Shown: positions 16,918 to 26,112 of the stretch, piece by piece
Layout of the letters: each line of letters opens with the position of its first letter
How positions within the stretch are numbered: position 1 is the first letter of the stretch
Assembly: GCF_003932955.1 (NCBI RefSeq)
Contig: NZ_QOVY01000009.1
Coordinates: 44,261-108,260 of the forward strand
DNA length: 64,000 bases
Source of the DNA: Chryseobacterium sp. SC28
Lineage (GTDB): Bacteria > Bacteroidota > Bacteroidia > Flavobacteriales > Weeksellaceae
Reading direction: 5' to 3'
Translations under genes and position numbers: made by a program
Notes under the pieces: model-generated
What the model was told of the DNA's origin: nothing
Seen by the model: the letters and a program-made list of their open reading frames with translations, nothing else
The model's database searches: none

Positions 16918-18084
16918 ATGTATTCATTCGATATAAAAAATAAAAACCATGGCAAGCTAAAAATGCTCTCTGTTTTGGGACTACTATTGTTGGCTCAATG
17001 CCGGGAAAAACCTCAGGATCAAGCCCAAACCAAAGTTGCCAACGAAAGCAACACCGTCGTATTGACCGATGCGCAGTTAAAAAATGCGGCTTTGGAAACG
17101 GTACGCCTTACCGAAAAAAATATCGCGACTGTTTTGAAATTAAACGGAAAAATAGACGTTCCACCGCAAAATCTCATTTCTGTGAGTGTGCCTTTGGGCG
17201 GTTTTCTGAAAAGTACGCGCCTGCTGCCAGGGATGTATGTCCGCAAAGGAGAAACGATTGCCGTGATGGAGGATCCGCAATATATCACGCTGCAACAGGA
17301 TTATTTGCAAGCCAAATCAAAATACCATTTTGCACTATTGGATTACCAACGGCAGAAAGCGCTGAACCAAAGTCAAGCCAGCAGCGATAAAGTGATGCAG
17401 GCAGCACAAGCGGAAGCGAACAATCAGCAGATTATGATGAATGCACTGGCGCAGCAGTTGCGCCTGATCAACATCAATCCCGAGCGGCTGAATGCCGGCA
17501 CCATCACCAAAAGCATTCCGGTGTACAGTTCTATCAATGGTTTTGTCAGCAAGGTGAATGTCAACATCGGGAAATATGTCAATCCTTCGGATGTCCTGTT
17601 TGAATTGATTAATCCCAACAATCTGCGCCTGAATTTAAAAGTCTATGAAAATGATATCGATAAACTGCAAATCGGACAAAAACTGACCGCCTATACCAAT
17701 GCAGAACCCGATAAAAAATACCAAGGCGAAATCATCCTCATCAGCAGAGACATCAGCAGCGATGGCATTTCGGAAGTGCATTGCCATTTTGAAACTGCTG
17801 ACAAAAATCTGTTGCCGGGAATGTATATGAATGCCGAAATAGCCACGAAAATTTCCTTTGCCAATGCCGTGCCGGAGGAAAGCATCGTCAATTTTGAGGG
17901 CAAGGATTACGTGTTTGTGCAAACCGGAAAACTAAGCTATAAAATGTTGCCCGTAACTGTGGGAGCGAAAGAGAAGGGATTTGTTCAAGTGGTCAATGAC
18001 ACTGATTTTGCAGGCAAACATATCGTATCCAAAAATGCCTATACGCTTCTGATGAAACTCAAAAACACCGAAGATGAAGAGTAA
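16918..18084 (+). CDS. RND efflux periplasmic adaptor (HlyD/CusB-CzcB family) lipoprotein
   Basis: A 388-residue membrane-fusion protein linking the inner-membrane pump to the outer-membrane channel. A lipobox LLLAQC places the lipidated cysteine at residue 28. After it come a beta-barrel/lipoyl half (VPPQNLISVSVPLGGFLKS), a helical hairpin (about 120-180), the second lipoyl half (PVYSSINGFVSKVNVNIGKYV) and C-terminal barrel domains. ATG at 16918 gives a long n-region; ATG at 16963 would give a shorter, more usual signal peptide and is a plausible alternative. It lies 12 bases after the pump gene. Confidence 0.92.
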   Translation: MYSFDIKNKNHGKLKMLSVLGLLLLAQCREKPQDQAQTKVANESNTVVLTDAQLKNAALETVRLTEKNIATVLKLNGKIDVPPQNLISVSVPLGGFLKSTRLLPGMYVRKGETIAVMEDPQYITLQQDYLQAKSKYHFALLDYQRQKALNQSQASSDKVMQAAQAEANNQQIMMNALAQQLRLININPERLNAGTITKSIPVYSSINGFVSKVNVNIGKYVNPSDVLFELINPNNLRLNLKVYENDIDKLQIGQKLTAYTNAEPDKKYQGEIILISRDISSDGISEVHCHFETADKNLLPGMYMNAEIATKISFANAVPEESIVNFEGKDYVFVQTGKLSYKMLPVTVGAKEKGFVQVVNDTDFAGKHIVSKNAYTLLMKLKNTEDEE

Positions 18085-18129
18085 AAAGCCGGCGCAATCG
18101 GGATTATTAACTTTAATTTATTAAAAATT

Positions 18130-18705
18130 ATGGAAACAGAAAACAAAAATAAATTCACGACGGTTCACAGAGTTCTACATTGGTCTTTGGCAATATTAAT
18201 GGTCGTTTTATTTATCACCGGATTTTTAAGGATGTATTGGATGAGCAAGAACACCATTATAAATGCGGTGGAAACTCAACTGCAAAGCCAAAATATCAAC
18301 CTTGGAAAAGAACAGATACTGCCCATCGTCAAAAGCATTCAGAAACCGATGTGGGAATGGCACGAATATGCTGCCTATCTGGTGTTGGCTGCCTTTCTGA
18401 TCCGAGTTATTTATATGTTGGCAAAAGGAATTAAATTTCCAAATCCATTTGTAAAAAACCAAGCCGTAAAAGAGAAAATGCAAGGACTAATTTATGTAAT
18501 TTTATACTTTTTCATAGCCGTTTCCATTGTGACGGGATTTTATCTGAAATGGATCGATGGCGAATGGAAGGAGCCGATGGAAACCATTCACAAATGGGCG
18601 ATCTATTGGTTCCCAATTTTCATTCTATTGCATTTTGGCGGCATCATAATAGCAGAACTGACCGACAAAAAAGGCATTGTGTCCAAAATGATAGGAGGAC
18701 GTTAA
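18130..18705 (+). CDS. Cytochrome b/b6-type membrane protein
   Basis: A 191-residue protein with four hydrophobic helices and the layout of the cytochrome b561/Ni-Fe hydrogenase b-type (PF01292-like) family. Candidate haem ligands are the histidines in HRVLHWSLA near the N-terminus, WHEYAAYL, ETIHKWAIYW and LLHFGG. Its place between an efflux adaptor and a metal P-type ATPase is conserved-looking but its electron partner is unknown. It could move electrons for metal reduction or respond to redox stress, which is inference. It lies 45 bases after the adaptor gene. Confidence 0.78.
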   Translation: METENKNKFTTVHRVLHWSLAILMVVLFITGFLRMYWMSKNTIINAVETQLQSQNINLGKEQILPIVKSIQKPMWEWHEYAAYLVLAAFLIRVIYMLAKGIKFPNPFVKNQAVKEKMQGLIYVILYFFIAVSIVTGFYLKWIDGEWKEPMETIHKWAIYWFPIFILLHFGGIIIAELTDKKGIVSKMIGGR

Positions 18706-18735
18706 TCACCAATCCTTAAAAAACAGTTTTAAAAA

Positions 18736-21237
18736 ATGACCACATATAATCTTCCTGAGCATCTAAAAGGTTTGACGGACAACGAAGTGAAGGCGTCCAG
18801 AGAGCGGAACGGCAACAACCGGATGGAGCCGGTCGGCAAAAGCTCTCTGCTGGATATGGTACTCAGCATCTTGAAAGAGCCGATGCTCATCTTGCTCTTC
18901 GCCATCTCGATCATTTACGTTATTGTCGGCGATTATGGCGAAGCTGCGTTTATGTTTCTTTCCATCATTGCCGTTTCTGCTATCTCGTTTTATCAAGACA
19001 ATCGAAGTAGAAAAGCGCTGGAGGAATTAGAAAAACTAAATGAACCGCTGAGTACGGTAATAAGAAATTCTGAAGCCATCCAAATTCCGACGCACGATAT
19101 CGTCGTGGGTGATCTGTGCATTATCGAAGAAGGAAGAATCATCAATGCCGATGGGACAATTGTTCACAGCAACGATTTTTCCGTGAATGAAGCCTCCTTG
19201 ACGGGCGAGAGTTTTTCGGTTTTTAAAAGCCCCGAGCCTGGCAATAATAAAGTTTTCAGCGGCACGGTAGCCGTCTCCGGCCTGGCAGTTTTTGAGGTAG
19301 AACAAATTGGAAAACAAACGCAAATCGGTAAAATCGGAGAATCGATCTCGTCTATAAAAGAAGAAGTGTCGCCCTTGCAGATTCAGATTACGAAATTTGT
19401 AAAATGGATGGCCGTTGCGGGCGTCTTCATTTTTTTGATGGTGTGCATCTTCAGTTTTATAAAGACCGGAAATCTGATCAATAGCCTGCTGAATGGGCTT
19501 ACGCTGGCGATGTCTGTTCTCCCGGAAGAGATTCCCGTGGCATTTACCACCTTTATGGCGCTGGGTGCTTGGAAACTGATGCGCGAGGGCATCATTATCA
19601 AAAGAAGCAGTATCGTAGAAACCTTAGGCAGCACCACGGTAATCTGCACCGACAAAACAGGCACCATTACAGAAAATTCTATGGAGCTGAAAGAGTTGTA
19701 TGATTACCGTTCCGACAAGATTTATGATCAACAAGAATTTACCAATCCGGCTGTGACGACTTTGATAGAATATGCCATGTGGAGCAGCGAACCGCTTCCG
19801 TTCGACCCGATGGAGAAAATGCTTCACAAGGTCTATGAAGAGACCCAAAAAAGCGATGCAAGAAAAGATTATCAAATGATCCACGAATATCCGCTGGAAG
19901 GTAATCCGCCGATGATGACCCACATATTGGAAAATGGTAAAAAAGAAAGAATCGTTGCTGCCAAAGGAGCTCCCGAAGCCATCCTTGCGGTTGCCAAACT
20001 TTCCGATACAGAGATCGATAAGATAAGAAACGTCCTTAAGAGCTTTGGCCAGCAGGGCTATCGAATGCTGGGGGTCGCCAAATCCGATTTTCGCGGCGCC
20101 GATTTTCCGAAAAGACAGCAGGATCTTGAATTTGAATTTCTCGGGTTGGTGGTTTTCTACGATCCGCCAAAGAAAAAAATCCGGACAGTCATCCATCAAA
20201 TTTACGAGGCAGGAATCAAGGTAAAAATTATCACGGGAGACAATGCCGATACCACCAGCAGCATCGCTGCCCAGGCAGGTATCGTAAATACAGCGGAAAT
20301 CTTAAACGGAAATGACGTGGCTGGCTACGAAGAAGAGGCATTGATGCCCGTTGCGGAGCGTACGGTTTTGTTTACCAGAATGTTCCCTGAGGCCAAACTG
20401 CGTGTCGTGAATGCGCTGAAAAAGAACGGCGAAGTGGTAGCGATGTTGGGCGATGGCGTGAATGATGGCCCGGCTCTCAAAGCAGCGCACATAGGCGTGG
20501 CGATGGGCAACAAGGGTACAGAGATTGCCAAAGCGGCTGCATCTTTGGTTATTACCAACGATGATTTGGAAAAATTAGTGATCGGTATCGCTGCCGGAAG
20601 AAGAATCTATGCCAATATCAAAAAAGCCGTGCAGTACATCATCTCTATCCATATTCCGATTATCCTCACCGTGTCTTTGCCTTTGTTTTTAGGTTGGGTA
20701 TTTCCCCAGATTTTCACGCCGGTGCATGTGATCTTTCTCGAATTGGTGATGGGTCCCACTTGTTCTATCGTTTACGAAAACGAACCGATGGAGAAAAATA
20801 CAATGCAGCAGCCACCCCGACGAATGACCGATACCTTTCTGAACCTTCGCGAGTTAGCCATCAGTATTATTCAGGGATTAGTTATCACCGCGGGGGTTTT
20901 ATGGGCGTACCAATGGACGGTTCAAAATGGCGGAAGCGAAGAAAAAACGAGAGCGATGGTTTTTACCACTTTGATTTTGGCCAATATTTTTTTAAGTCTC
21001 GTGAACCGTTCCTTTTATTACAGCATGCTCGATAGTTTCAAAAGCAGCAACCGCCTCTTCCCGATAATGATTCTTGTGACGCTGGTCTTGCTATTTGCCA
21101 TATTGTATGTGCCGCCGGTTGCCAGATTCTTTCACGTCAGCGGGCTGAGTGTGCGGGAGTTTGGAATTGCCATATCAATTGCGGCGGTTTCGGTCTTGTG
21201 GTTTGAGATTTATAAACTCTATCGAAGAAAAAAATGA
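18736..21237 (+). CDS. Cation-translocating P-type ATPase (P2-like, PEEIP subtype)
   Basis: An 833-residue P-type ATPase. The actuator motif LTGES is near residue 156-160, the helix-4 ion-site motif PEEIP at 263-267, the phosphorylation motif DKTGT starts at Asp306, the nucleotide-binding KGAPEA is near 413, and the hinge motif GDGVND is at 572-577. It lacks an N-terminal metal-binding domain and the CPC motif of P1B heavy-metal ATPases. Ca2+ and Mg2+ pumps carry PEGLP or PEMLP at the ion site, so the acidic PEEIP subtype leaves the substrate uncertain. The neighbours suggest a metal cation. Confidence 0.88.
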   Translation: MTTYNLPEHLKGLTDNEVKASRERNGNNRMEPVGKSSLLDMVLSILKEPMLILLFAISIIYVIVGDYGEAAFMFLSIIAVSAISFYQDNRSRKALEELEKLNEPLSTVIRNSEAIQIPTHDIVVGDLCIIEEGRIINADGTIVHSNDFSVNEASLTGESFSVFKSPEPGNNKVFSGTVAVSGLAVFEVEQIGKQTQIGKIGESISSIKEEVSPLQIQITKFVKWMAVAGVFIFLMVCIFSFIKTGNLINSLLNGLTLAMSVLPEEIPVAFTTFMALGAWKLMREGIIIKRSSIVETLGSTTVICTDKTGTITENSMELKELYDYRSDKIYDQQEFTNPAVTTLIEYAMWSSEPLPFDPMEKMLHKVYEETQKSDARKDYQMIHEYPLEGNPPMMTHILENGKKERIVAAKGAPEAILAVAKLSDTEIDKIRNVLKSFGQQGYRMLGVAKSDFRGADFPKRQQDLEFEFLGLVVFYDPPKKKIRTVIHQIYEAGIKVKIITGDNADTTSSIAAQAGIVNTAEILNGNDVAGYEEEALMPVAERTVLFTRMFPEAKLRVVNALKKNGEVVAMLGDGVNDGPALKAAHIGVAMGNKGTEIAKAAASLVITNDDLEKLVIGIAAGRRIYANIKKAVQYIISIHIPIILTVSLPLFLGWVFPQIFTPVHVIFLELVMGPTCSIVYENEPMEKNTMQQPPRRMTDTFLNLRELAISIIQGLVITAGVLWAYQWTVQNGGSEEKTRAMVFTTLILANIFLSLVNRSFYYSMLDSFKSSNRLFPIMILVTLVLLFAILYVPPVARFFHVSGLSVREFGIAISIAAVSVLWFEIYKLYRRKK

Positions 21238-21366
21238 ACAATTGCAAAGCCGCAAAAGAACTATATTTAGCCGTTAAATGCTTAGCAAGAAATTGAATTT
21301 TTTTGTCCAAATGTAATTTTTAAGGCGGCAAGATTGTTGTATTGACTACCTTAAACAATTAGAAAA

Positions 21367-22350
21367 ATGAAGGCACAGACTGAAACCACGATGCAAAAAG
21401 ACCAGGATTCTCCGGAAAATTTTCAGTCAGACGTGCTGAATGGTTTGCGCCACTTTCCGAAAAAATTATTTTCGAAATATTTTTATGATGAAAAAGGCGA
21501 TAAGCTCTTTCAGCAAATTATGAATATGCCGGAATATTATCTTACCGGCTGCGAACTCGATATCTTTAAAAATAAAACCCAAGAACTTGCCGAAAGTATT
21601 ATAGCCAATGATGAGCCTTTCGACCTGATAGAACTGGGCGCGGGCGATGCCACGAAGTCATCCTATCTCCTGAAATATCTCGTTGGGCGCGGAGCAGACT
21701 TTACCTATATGCCTATTGATATCTCAGGAAATATATTGTCAGTTCTTCAGCATAAATTCAAAGCAGAGCTTCCCACTTTGGAAGTTGTCACTTTGCAAGG
21801 TGATTACTTTGATATGCTGGAGAAAGCAACCTCGATTTCTGAAAAGCGAAAAGTCGTTCTTTTTTTGGGAGGAAATATCGGCAATATGGAATTAGACGAA
21901 TCCGTCCACTTTTGCAGAGAGCTGCGCAGAAAGCTTCATTCGGGGGATTCTTTGATTATAGGATTTGATCTGAAAAAGAATCCACACGTTATTTTAAATG
22001 CATACAATGACGCCGCTGGCATTACAGCCCGCTTCAATCTGAATCTTCTCGATAGAATCAATCGCCAGTTGAATGCAGATTTTGATTTGAAGAAATTTCA
22101 GCATTATCAGACTTATGATCCCATTTCCGGCGCGTGCCGCAGTTTTTTGATCAGCCTTGAGGAACAGCAGGTTACTATTTCAAATAATAGAGTTAAATTT
22201 GAGGAAAATGAAGTGATCGCTATGGAAATTTCGCAAAAATTTTCCGAAACCGACATTCAGAGCCTTGCAGCAAAGTCGGGCTTTTATATTATCAACGAAA
22301 TTAAAGACTCCAAAAACTGGTTCATAGATTCCGTCTGGCAAGTGATTTAA
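21367..22350 (+). CDS. egtD: L-histidine N-alpha-methyltransferase (ergothioneine biosynthesis)
   Basis: A 327-residue EgtD-family SAM-dependent enzyme that trimethylates histidine to hercynine. The family N-terminus is clear (HFPKKLFSKYFYDEKGDKLF, MPEYYLTGCE), as are the SAM motif ELGAGDATKS and the C-terminal MEISQKFS segment with the substrate-domain residues. Length matches EgtD (about 320). ATG at 21367 is used; ATG at 21391 is possible. egtB follows 15 bases later. Confidence 0.93.
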   Translation: MKAQTETTMQKDQDSPENFQSDVLNGLRHFPKKLFSKYFYDEKGDKLFQQIMNMPEYYLTGCELDIFKNKTQELAESIIANDEPFDLIELGAGDATKSSYLLKYLVGRGADFTYMPIDISGNILSVLQHKFKAELPTLEVVTLQGDYFDMLEKATSISEKRKVVLFLGGNIGNMELDESVHFCRELRRKLHSGDSLIIGFDLKKNPHVILNAYNDAAGITARFNLNLLDRINRQLNADFDLKKFQHYQTYDPISGACRSFLISLEEQQVTISNNRVKFEENEVIAMEISQKFSETDIQSLAAKSGFYIINEIKDSKNWFIDSVWQVI

Positions 22351-22365
22351 TTTAATAAAACAATT

Positions 22366-23559
22366 ATGAAAACCGCTTCAAATGTTAATAATTTAGAAAA
22401 GCCGGTCGCCGACCTAGGCAGAAGGTATGCCCAAGTCCGAAATCATTCGGTTGAGATCTGCAGACCTTTGGAAATCGAGGATTATGTGGTACAACCGATT
22501 GTAGATGTGAGCCCGCCCAAATGGCATCTCGGCCATACCACGTGGTTTTTTGAAACATTTATTTTGATACCCTATTTTCGCGACTATCAAGTGTTCGATG
22601 CGCAATACAATTTTGTTTTTAACAGCTATTACGAGACCATTGGCGCCCGAGTGGTGCGTACCGATCGGGGCAACCTCAGCAGACCATCGGTTTCCGATAT
22701 CTACAAATACCGGCAATATGTGGACGAACAGATGACGAGATTCCTCGAAAGCTCGCCGATGACCACGGAAGTGCAAAATCTGTTGGAACTTGGTCTTAAT
22801 CACGAGCAACAGCACCAAGAATTATTACTGACGGACATCAAGTATATTTTAGGTCACAATCCGCTCTTCCCGGCGTACGAAAAAGAAAAGAACTCCAAAA
22901 AGCAATCTTTGGCAAGGCTCGAGATGCTGCACTTCGCCGAAGGCATTTATGAAATTGGTTTCGAGGGAAAAGGTTTTTGTTTTGATAACGAATTAGGAAG
23001 GCACAAAACTTACCTCAATAATTTCGAAATTGCGAACCGCTTGGTCACCAATGGTGAGTATCTCGAGTTTATGCTGGCCGGAGGTTATGAAGATTTTAGC
23101 CATTGGCATGCCGAAGGGTGGGACTGGGTAAAGCAAAATGCGGCAACCGCACCTCTTTACTGGCATCTGATTGATGGAAAATGGATGAATTATACTTTGA
23201 ACGGGCTGATGGAAATAGATCTTGATGCGCCCGTCTGCCATATTAATTTTTATGAAGCCTCAGCCTTCGCCTCTTGGAAAGGAATGCGCCTGCCTACGGA
23301 AGCGGAGTGGGAAGCAGCATCGGACAATTTCAATTGGGGAACTCGTTGGGAATGGACAAATTCTGCTTATTTACCATATCCCGGTTTCAAGAAGGAAATT
23401 GGGGCGATAGGCGAATACAACGGCAAATTTATGGTCAACCAAATGGTGCTGCGCGGCGCTTCGGAGGCTACACCCGCGGGACATAGCAGAAAAACCTATC
23501 GCAATTTTTTCCACGCCGGGCTGAGATGGCAATATACAGGAATCCGCCTCGCCCGGTAA
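22366..23559 (+). CDS. egtB: Ergothioneine biosynthesis sulfoxide synthase EgtB
   Basis: A 397-residue non-haem iron enzyme that joins hercynine with a thiol (gamma-glutamylcysteine or cysteine) using oxygen. The DinB-like helical domain carries the three iron ligands: His57 in HLGHTTWFFE, and His146 and His150 in NHEQQHQE. The C-terminal formylglycine-enzyme-like domain shows GMRLPTEAEWE, WEWTNSAYLPYPGF and YRNFF. There is no fused methyltransferase, so it is EgtB and not the ovothiol enzyme OvoA. The separate methyltransferase is the adjacent egtD. egtA and egtC are not present nearby. Confidence 0.93.
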   Translation: MKTASNVNNLEKPVADLGRRYAQVRNHSVEICRPLEIEDYVVQPIVDVSPPKWHLGHTTWFFETFILIPYFRDYQVFDAQYNFVFNSYYETIGARVVRTDRGNLSRPSVSDIYKYRQYVDEQMTRFLESSPMTTEVQNLLELGLNHEQQHQELLLTDIKYILGHNPLFPAYEKEKNSKKQSLARLEMLHFAEGIYEIGFEGKGFCFDNELGRHKTYLNNFEIANRLVTNGEYLEFMLAGGYEDFSHWHAEGWDWVKQNAATAPLYWHLIDGKWMNYTLNGLMEIDLDAPVCHINFYEASAFASWKGMRLPTEAEWEAASDNFNWGTRWEWTNSAYLPYPGFKKEIGAIGEYNGKFMVNQMVLRGASEATPAGHSRKTYRNFFHAGLRWQYTGIRLAR

Positions 23560-23623
23560 AAAAATGATTGCGGTCTTTCAAGTATTTTAACCCTCAATTC
23601 TTAGCGGATCCAAAAGAAGATAA

Positions 23624-24796
23624 ATGAAAAAGAACCACAATTTTGATGAAATCATCCTGCGGCGCGGTACCAATTCTGTAAAATGGGATCTGGCGAAAGA
23701 TCCGCATGTTTTGCCGATGTGGGTGGCTGATATGGATTTTAAGACGGCACCGGAAATTATCGGCGCGCTCTTAGACAAAGTATCTCAGGGTATTTTTGGT
23801 TACAGCCTTATTCCTTCCGAGTTCCACTCGGTTATTATCGATTGGTACAAAGAGAATTTTTATTTTGATATCAAAGAAGAGTGGATTTTGCCTGGTCCTG
23901 GAATGATCCCCACACTGTCTGCCATTCTGCGAACTTTTGTGAAAAGAGGAGAGCGTGTTATTATTCAGCCGCCTGTTTATAATCATTTCTACGATCTTTT
24001 GGAGAAATGCGAATTGGAGATTGCTGAAAATAACCTCATCTACGAAAATGGCATTTATAATATCAACTTCGAGGATCTGGAGCAAATGGCGTCCGACCCT
24101 AAAACTAAACTTTTGTTGCTTTGCAATCCGCACAATCCTGTCGGAAGGGTATGGCAACGGAATGATCTCGAGACCATTGCGAAGATTTGTTCAAAGCATC
24201 GGGTCATCGTGGTTTCAGATGAGATTCACGCAGATTTGGTTTTCCCCGGTCACACGCACTTGCCGTTCGCTTCTATTGCAAAAGATGAAGAGTTGACCGC
24301 CTTCACCTGCGGCTCGCCTTGCAAAACTTTTAATCTTTCCGGTCTGCCAATTTCCTATATTATTTCCGAAAATCGAGAAGCTTTAAACGAGCTTTTAAAG
24401 ACATTTGAAATTCAAGAAACGAGCTATCCCAATCCCATCGCCGCCGAAGCCCTGATAGCTGCGTACAAAAACGGAAAAGAATGGATGGCAGAACTCAAGA
24501 TTTATCTTTACGAAAACTACCGGTATCTTTTACATTTTATCGCGGAACATTTGCCGAAAATCAAAGTTATTCCGCCGGAGGCGACCTACCTTGTTTGGTT
24601 GGATTGCCAGGCGCTCAACAGGACATCTGAAGAATTATGCAGAACGCTCTTGGAGGAAGAAAAATTGTGGGTAAACGCCGGCACGATGTACGGCGCAGCG
24701 GGCAGTGGTTTTATACGCATCAATATGGCATGTCCGCGTGAAGTTCTGTCGGAAGGTCTCCGCCGTTTGGCCTCGGGATTACGAAAATTTACATAG
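23624..24796 (+). CDS. PatB/MalY-family PLP-dependent C-S beta-lyase
   Basis: A 390-residue fold-type I aminotransferase-like enzyme of the PatB/MalY family, whose members cleave C-S bonds in cystathionine or similar substrates. The family start (LRRGTNSVKWD, LPMWVADMDF) is present, as is NPHNPVGRVW and the PLP-binding Lys234 in SPCKTFNLSG. It lies 64 bases after egtB on the same strand. The last ergothioneine step is a PLP-dependent C-S lysis (EgtE), so this gene is a good candidate for that role, though it could be an ordinary cystathionine beta-lyase. Confidence 0.88.
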   Translation: MKKNHNFDEIILRRGTNSVKWDLAKDPHVLPMWVADMDFKTAPEIIGALLDKVSQGIFGYSLIPSEFHSVIIDWYKENFYFDIKEEWILPGPGMIPTLSAILRTFVKRGERVIIQPPVYNHFYDLLEKCELEIAENNLIYENGIYNINFEDLEQMASDPKTKLLLLCNPHNPVGRVWQRNDLETIAKICSKHRVIVVSDEIHADLVFPGHTHLPFASIAKDEELTAFTCGSPCKTFNLSGLPISYIISENREALNELLKTFEIQETSYPNPIAAEALIAAYKNGKEWMAELKIYLYENYRYLLHFIAEHLPKIKVIPPEATYLVWLDCQALNRTSEELCRTLLEEEKLWVNAGTMYGAAGSGFIRINMACPREVLSEGLRRLASGLRKFT

Positions 24797-24905
24797 ATTA
24801 TTTGCGACACGGTGCTTTCGTTTTTTAGCACTGCCGGCTGTGGATAAAAATTATTTTCTTAATATTGATACACCATCACGCATTTCACTTAAAAATTAAA
24901 ATCCC

Positions 24906-26033
24906 ATGTTGCATTTAAAAATAATAGCTTCGTTTCTGCTTTTATCTTCGTCTATGGTATTGGCCCAGTCCTACACAATTTCTAAAACGGCAAAGCCAGG
25001 CAAAGAATTTCCGAAAATTGACGCCGAGGCTAAGGTTCAGTTCAAAGTATATTTTCCGAATGCCGCTTCTGTGGTTCTCGATGGGGGAGATGGTCTCAGA
25101 AATTTGGAAGCAACTTCTGCCAAAGACCAAGAGGGCTACTGGAATATCCATACTTCGCCTATGGAAATCGGCTTTCATTACTATTGGTTCAACGTGGATG
25201 GGAAGCGGATGAATGATCCCAATACAGAACTCTATTTTGGCTACAGCCGACCCACGAGCGCCATAGAAATACCGTCGGGAGAAGATTTTTTCTTCAAGAA
25301 AAATGTAAAACACGGAAAGATTGTGGACGACAGTTTGTTCTCCGCAGTCACCAAAGGAAAAAGAGATTTTAAGGTGTATCTCCCGCCACATTACGGTCGC
25401 AAAAAAATGCCGGTTCTGTACCTGTACCACGGTACCGGCGAGGATATCACGGGCTGGGAAAAGCAAGGCTGCATTGCCAACATTCTCGACAATCTCTTTG
25501 CAGAAAAAAAAGCGAAAGAGATGATCGTGGTGATGGATTATGGCGTTGCACTCGCTCCTGAAGAACAAAAAAGACCCGATGATTTTCCGAGAACCGTTGT
25601 TTCCTCCAAAAATTTAGATAAAATCGTCACTCAAGAACTGATGCCTTACATCGAAAAGAAATATAAGACCAATGCCCAAAGAGCGGTGGCCGGGCTCTCG
25701 CGTGGGAGCTATCAGGCGATGCTTATTGGGACGAATCATCCCGACTTATTTTCTGCAATCGGAGCTTTCAGTCCGGTGATTTATGAGGGAACCGGCGCCG
25801 AGCCTTTCCGAGAATTGCCCATCAGCAATCTTCTAAAAGCCTCTAAAAAACCTTTTTTCTTTATCGGAATCGGTGAAAAAGAAGATGCCAGATTTTTTGA
25901 ATTTAATGCTCTGATAACTAATTATTTAAAACAAAATAGTTATCCGTATTCACCGTATATCTCCCCGCAGACTTACCACGAATGGCTGACCTGGCGGCGG
26001 TGCCTTTATCAATTCGTGCAACAGATTTTTTGA
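24906..26033 (+). CDS. Secreted esterase (enterochelin/feruloyl esterase-like) with N-terminal E-set domain
   Basis: A 375-residue protein. A signal peptide ends near MVLAQS. An Ig-like E-set domain (about 35-125: VQFKVYFPNAASVVLDGG, PMEIGFHYYWFNVDG) precedes an alpha/beta hydrolase domain of the putative esterase (PF00756) family. The nucleophile is Ser265 in GLSRGS; His358 in TYHEW is the likely catalytic histidine. This matches secreted carbohydrate esterases such as feruloyl esterases from polysaccharide-degrading Bacteroidota. No TonB-dependent receptor or SusD gene is adjacent, so the substrate is unknown. Confidence 0.85.
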   Translation: MLHLKIIASFLLLSSSMVLAQSYTISKTAKPGKEFPKIDAEAKVQFKVYFPNAASVVLDGGDGLRNLEATSAKDQEGYWNIHTSPMEIGFHYYWFNVDGKRMNDPNTELYFGYSRPTSAIEIPSGEDFFFKKNVKHGKIVDDSLFSAVTKGKRDFKVYLPPHYGRKKMPVLYLYHGTGEDITGWEKQGCIANILDNLFAEKKAKEMIVVMDYGVALAPEEQKRPDDFPRTVVSSKNLDKIVTQELMPYIEKKYKTNAQRAVAGLSRGSYQAMLIGTNHPDLFSAIGAFSPVIYEGTGAEPFRELPISNLLKASKKPFFFIGIGEKEDARFFEFNALITNYLKQNSYPYSPYISPQTYHEWLTWRRCLYQFVQQIF

Positions 26034-26112
26034 GGCATCGCCAAGCTATTGGAAACAGTTTCAAGCCAATAATAAGCAACAAGTCGGCAAATTTTGCTGG
26101 CTCGGAATCATT

